Origin: Hyphomicrobiales bacterium
GTDB taxonomy: Bacteria; Pseudomonadota; Alphaproteobacteria; Rhizobiales; Rhizobiaceae
Direction of reading: 5' to 3'
Length of the DNA: 64,000 nt
Assembly: GCA_900472675.1 (NCBI GenBank)
Contig: UCJA01000014.1
Coordinates: 106,960-170,959, forward strand
Part shown: piece after piece, positions 61,462-64,000 of the stretch
How the letters are laid out: the number at the start of each line of letters is the position of its first letter
Position numbering within the stretch: the first letter of the stretch is position 1
Notes under the pieces: model-generated
Seen by the model: only the letters and a program-made list of their open reading frames with translations
Databases searched by the model: none
Told to the model about the DNA's origin: nothing
Position numbers and translations under genes: made by a program

Positions 61462-61863
61462 CTACTCCGTCGGCGTGCCTTGGTGGAAGACCATGCGCCA
61501 GCGGCCGTCCGGATCGAGCCGCCAGATCGAACTGCGATTGGTATAGAGTATGCCGTCCTTGCTCTCACGGCTGCCGCGATAGGTTGCCAGTGCGATGGTC
61601 TCACTCAAGCGCGCAATCTGAAAATCCGCAATGCCTGTCTTGGGGGTCTGGTCTTCCGACCCGGTTTCGCCCGAGAGGAATGTCACCGCATCTTCCAACG
61701 TATAGGCGCGCCCGGAACGGCCGAATTCGCGGAAATCTGCCGCCAGCAGGTCGCGCAGCAGGGATTCTGAGCGGCGGACCTCCTCGGTCTGAAGGGCCGT
61801 CTCGCGTTCAAGAAGCAGGTGTCTCAGATCGTCACTGGTCGACATCTCGGCTCCATCTCCCAT
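61462..61863 (-). CDS. DUF4440 (NTF2-like) protein
   Basis: A 133-residue protein with the cone-shaped NTF2-like pattern: an N-terminal helix (LRHLLLERETALQTEE), RDLLAADFREFGRSGRAYTLEDAVTFL, and the last strand WRLDPDGRWRMVFHQGTP. ATG at 61863 or 61845 may start it. It lies 11 bp after the LysR gene and 4 bp before the DUF3445 gene. Substrate unknown. Confidence 0.78.
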   Translation of the reverse strand: MGDGAEMSTSDDLRHLLLERETALQTEEVRRSESLLRDLLAADFREFGRSGRAYTLEDAVTFLSGETGSEDQTPKTGIADFQIARLSETIALATYRGSRESKDGILYTNRSSIWRLDPDGRWRMVFHQGTPTE

Positions 61864-61874
61864 TCTGCGTCGCC

Positions 61875-62774
61875 TCAGCCAGGCCGTTGCGCAAGCCGCA
61901 GATGGTCGATCAGGGCGCGCAGCTTCGGCGCCATGTTGCGACGGGTTGGATAATAAAGATAGAAGCCTGGAAAGCGCGGAGAGAAGTCTTCCAGCACAGG
62001 CACCAGTTCGCCGCGGTCGATCTCGCGGCGGAAGCTTTCCTCCATGCCGAAGGTGATGCCGGCGCCCGCCACCGCGAGCCGGACCATCAGCGCCATGTCG
62101 GTCGTGGTGATGGTTTCGGCAACCGCAACCTCCAGCTCCTTTCCGTTCTCCGCAAACTCCCAGCGATAGGGCGCCAGATGCGGGCCTGCGCGCCAGCCAA
62201 TGCAGCGATGCCCGGCAAGATCCCGAGGATGGGCCGGTGTGCCTGACTTTTCCAGATAGGCGGGCGATGCAACGGCAAGCTGGCGCTGGTCGCCCGACAC
62301 GGGCACGGCAATCATATCCTGCGCGATCACCTCGCCCAGTCGCACGCCCGCATCATAGCCCTCGGCGACGATATCGAACTCCTCGTCGGTGACGGTGACA
62401 TGCAGCGTCACATCCGGGAACTGTTCGGTAAAGGAGGCGAGCAGTGGACCGGACAAAAAGCTCTCGGCGATGGATGACACGGCAAGGGTCAGCCGACCGC
62501 GTGGCCGGTCACCGAGATTGCCGGCGGCCTCGATGGCTGCCTGCATGCCGGCGAGCGCCGGAGCTGCGTCCGCGTAGAGCCGTTCGCCCGCTTCCGTCAG
62601 CCTGACGCTGCGGGTTGTCCGCTGCACAAGCGCGATGCCAAGCGTTTCCTCCAGCCTGCGGATCGTCTGGCTGACGGCCGAGCGCGTGACGCCAATCCGT
62701 TCGGCGGCGGCGCGAAAGTTTCTCTCCTCGGCGACGAGTGCAAAGATCGCCAGGGCGTTCAGGTCTGGAGACAT
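61875..62774 (-). CDS. LysR family transcriptional regulator
   Basis: A 299-residue regulator with an N-terminal helix-turn-helix (FRAAAERIGVTRSAVSQTIRRLEETLGIAL) and a co-inducer domain. It resembles the subgroup that controls divergent short-chain dehydrogenases. It heads an operon with the DUF4440 and DUF3445 genes and is divergent from the SDR gene; a GATT-N7-AATC box sits just upstream of its start. Confidence 0.9.
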   Translation of the reverse strand: MSPDLNALAIFALVAEERNFRAAAERIGVTRSAVSQTIRRLEETLGIALVQRTTRSVRLTEAGERLYADAAPALAGMQAAIEAAGNLGDRPRGRLTLAVSSIAESFLSGPLLASFTEQFPDVTLHVTVTDEEFDIVAEGYDAGVRLGEVIAQDMIAVPVSGDQRQLAVASPAYLEKSGTPAHPRDLAGHRCIGWRAGPHLAPYRWEFAENGKELEVAVAETITTTDMALMVRLAVAGAGITFGMEESFRREIDRGELVPVLEDFSPRFPGFYLYYPTRRNMAPKLRALIDHLRLAQRPG

Positions 62775-62781
62775 TGGTTAG

Positions 62782-62796
62782 GATTCCTTGCCAATC
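62782..62796. promoter_or_regulatory. LysR-type binding box
   Basis: GATT-CCTTGCC-AATC is a 15-bp interrupted palindrome containing a T-N11-A core, 8 bp upstream of the LysR start in the divergent region. It fits an autoregulatory site also controlling the SDR gene. Confidence 0.45.
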
Positions 62797-62885
62797 TGGA
62801 AAGAACATGGCTGCTTATCGCGACAATGTCACAGGCCTATCTTCCTTGGCAACCGCAATATGCGGCGACAGGAAAGGCCAAGACC

Positions 62886-63605
62886 ATGGACAAGATCGTT
62901 CTCATCACCGGCGCATCGAGCGGGATCGGCGTCGGCATCGCTAAGGAACTGGCTGCCGCCGGCGCAACCGTCGTGCTGGGTGCGCGCCGCACGGACAAGC
63001 TTGAAGCGGTCGCCAAGGAGATCCGAGCTGCCGGCGGCAAGGTCATGACCCGCAGGCTTGACGTCACCGACCGCGCCGATGTGGCGGCTTTTGCACAAGC
63101 GGCGCTGGCGGAATTCGGCCGGATCGACGTGATCGTCAACAATGCGGGCGTCATGCCGCTGTCGCCAATGGCTTCCTTGAAGGTCGACGAATGGGACCGG
63201 ATGGTCGACGTCAACATCAAGGGCGTGCTCTACGGCATCGCCGCCGTGCTTCCGCACATGATTGAGCAGGGGGCCGGGCAGATCATTAACATCGCCTCGA
63301 TCGGGGCGCTCAGCGTCTCGCCCACCGCCGCCGTCTATTGCGCGACGAAATATGCGGTGCGCGCCATTTCCGATGGCTTGCGGCAGGAGCATGATAGCCT
63401 GCGCGTCACCTGCATTCACCCGGGCGTCGTGGAAAGCGAGCTGGCCGACACGATCACCGATGCCGTGGCCGCCGAGGCCATGAAGACCTACCGCGCCATT
63501 GCGCTGAAGCCGGATGCGATCGCCCGGGCGGTCCGGTTTGCGATCGAGCAGCCGGAGGATGTCGACGTCAACGAGATCGTCGTGCGGCCGACGCGTTCGC
63601 AGTGA
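62886..63605 (+). CDS. short-chain dehydrogenase/reductase
   Basis: A 239-residue classical SDR. The cofactor loop is TGASSGIGVGIAK, NNAGVMPLSP is present, and the catalytic Ser, Tyr and Lys are in ASIGALSVSPTAAVYCATKYA. VLGARRTD after strand 2 suggests NADP(H). The ATG at 62886 begins MDKIVLITG. Its stop overlaps the start of the Atu4866-like gene, so the two are co-translated. The substrate is unknown; the divergent LysR gene is the likely regulator. Confidence 0.92.
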   Translation: MDKIVLITGASSGIGVGIAKELAAAGATVVLGARRTDKLEAVAKEIRAAGGKVMTRRLDVTDRADVAAFAQAALAEFGRIDVIVNNAGVMPLSPMASLKVDEWDRMVDVNIKGVLYGIAAVLPHMIEQGAGQIINIASIGALSVSPTAAVYCATKYAVRAISDGLRQEHDSLRVTCIHPGVVESELADTITDAVAAEAMKTYRAIALKPDAIARAVRFAIEQPEDVDVNEIVVRPTRSQ

Positions 63606-63856
63606 TGGGCACAAGAGATCAGTCCCACCCCTATGTCGGCATGTGGGTGACGGCGGACGGCCACATCCGCCACGAACTCCTGCCGGACGGCCGGTACGAC
63701 GAGGCCCGGTGCAAGCGTCAGAGCGTCTATCAGGGACGCTATGTGGTGACGGGCACCCATATCGACTACCGCGACGACACGGGCTTCACCGCCGATGGCG
63801 ACTTCATCGACGGCGTGCTCCACCATGCGGGCATGGTGCTGAGGCGGGAGGGGTAG
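63605..63856 (+). CDS. Atu4866-family small protein
   Basis: An 83-residue protein. HPYVGMWVTADGHIRHELLP, GRYDEARCKRQSVYQGRY and IDYRDDTGFTADGDF match the Pfam Atu4866 family, small beta-barrel proteins of about 80 residues from Agrobacterium and relatives, as I recall it. The ATG at 63605 shares a base with the SDR stop (TGATG). It may bind a small ligand related to the SDR reaction; this is inference. Confidence 0.82.
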   Translation: MGTRDQSHPYVGMWVTADGHIRHELLPDGRYDEARCKRQSVYQGRYVVTGTHIDYRDDTGFTADGDFIDGVLHHAGMVLRREG

Positions 63857-63922
63857 GGTCGTGTCTCCGAGGTAGGGCCCTGTCTCCATTGCCAGGACCT
63901 TGGGCTGCCGGCTATCGCGCAG

Positions 63923-63998
63923 AACCTCTCAGCGGTCGCATAACCTATCAGCGGTCGCAGAAGCCCTCCGCCGTCGCATAACCTCTCCGCCGTCATCC
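63923..63998. repeat. four tandem 19-bp repeats at the right edge
   Basis: Units start at 63923, 63942, 63961 and 63980, each exactly 19 bp, of the form AACCTCTCAGCGGTCGCAT. Units 1 and 2 differ at two positions; units 3 and 4 have CCGCCGTC for CAGCGGTC. A weaker copy may precede unit 1. The array may continue past the window. The stretch lies in non-coding DNA after the Atu4866-like gene. Confidence 0.75.
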
Positions 63999-64000
63999 TC

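Overview
The window is about 62-64% G+C and densely coded on both strands. Its content points to an alphaproteobacterium of the order Rhizobiales, most likely Rhizobiaceae. The main pointers are a Brucella-type Omp10 lipoprotein, CpdR, a ROSE-controlled hsp20 with an RpoH promoter, an EcfG-type promoter, an mmgR/alpha-r8 small RNA, homospermidine synthase and an Atu4866-family protein. From memory, the run cpdR - N-formylglutamate amidohydrolase - mmgR - inositol-phosphatase-like gene - hydrolase - ibpA resembles the Sinorhizobium meliloti chromosome; I could not check this. There is no CRISPR array, prophage or insertion sequence.

Layout. 1-3.8 kb: end of a glycogen operon (glgP, 5' part of glgB) running off the left edge. 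4-5.2 kb: a lone TadG-like protein. 5.4-12.1 kb: a three-gene amidoligase/transglutaminase operon (DUF2126 protein, circularly permuted ATP-grasp fused to alpha-E, second transglutaminase). 12.2-20.3 kb: a quinone oxidoreductase/MarR pair, a BacA/YddA-like ABC protein with a ruined ATPase site coupled to a DUF1003 protein, an HWE kinase, an AraC regulator and a GT-C-like membrane protein. 20.3-26.8 kb: a UvrD-type helicase, a Fe(III) ABC importer and two small stress-type genes. 26.9-32.2 kb: two receiver proteins, tRNA-Val, N-formylglutamate amidohydrolase, mmgR, a HisN-like phosphatase, a hydrolase, a second structured RNA and hsp20.

32.3-42.7 kb: a bile-acid-symporter-like transporter, LysR, a threonine-aldolase-like enzyme, and glutamate synthase gltB/gltD with a vapBC toxin-antitoxin module between the two subunit genes. 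42.7-49.4 kb: a SGNH-like protein lacking catalytic residues, a lytic transglycosylase, galU, a GNAT, a divergent carbamoyltransferase and a GluP-type sugar transporter. 49.8-58.8 kb: an outer-membrane barrel, kdsD, NfeD/slipin, queC, hemH, a 5'-nucleotidase-LysM fusion and omp10. 59-64 kb: homospermidine synthase, a LysR-DUF4440-DUF3445 operon, a divergent SDR-Atu4866 pair, and four 19-bp tandem repeats at the right edge.

Most of the window is core chromosomal housekeeping (glycogen, glutamate, heme, queuosine, KDO precursor, envelope, iron). Points that stand out are vapBC inside gltBD, a structured RNA or leader antisense to the hsp20 promoter, and four proteins that keep a fold but have lost signature catalytic residues: the ABC protein, a receiver with Glu at the phospho-acceptor position, the SGNH-like protein and the carbamoyltransferase homologue.
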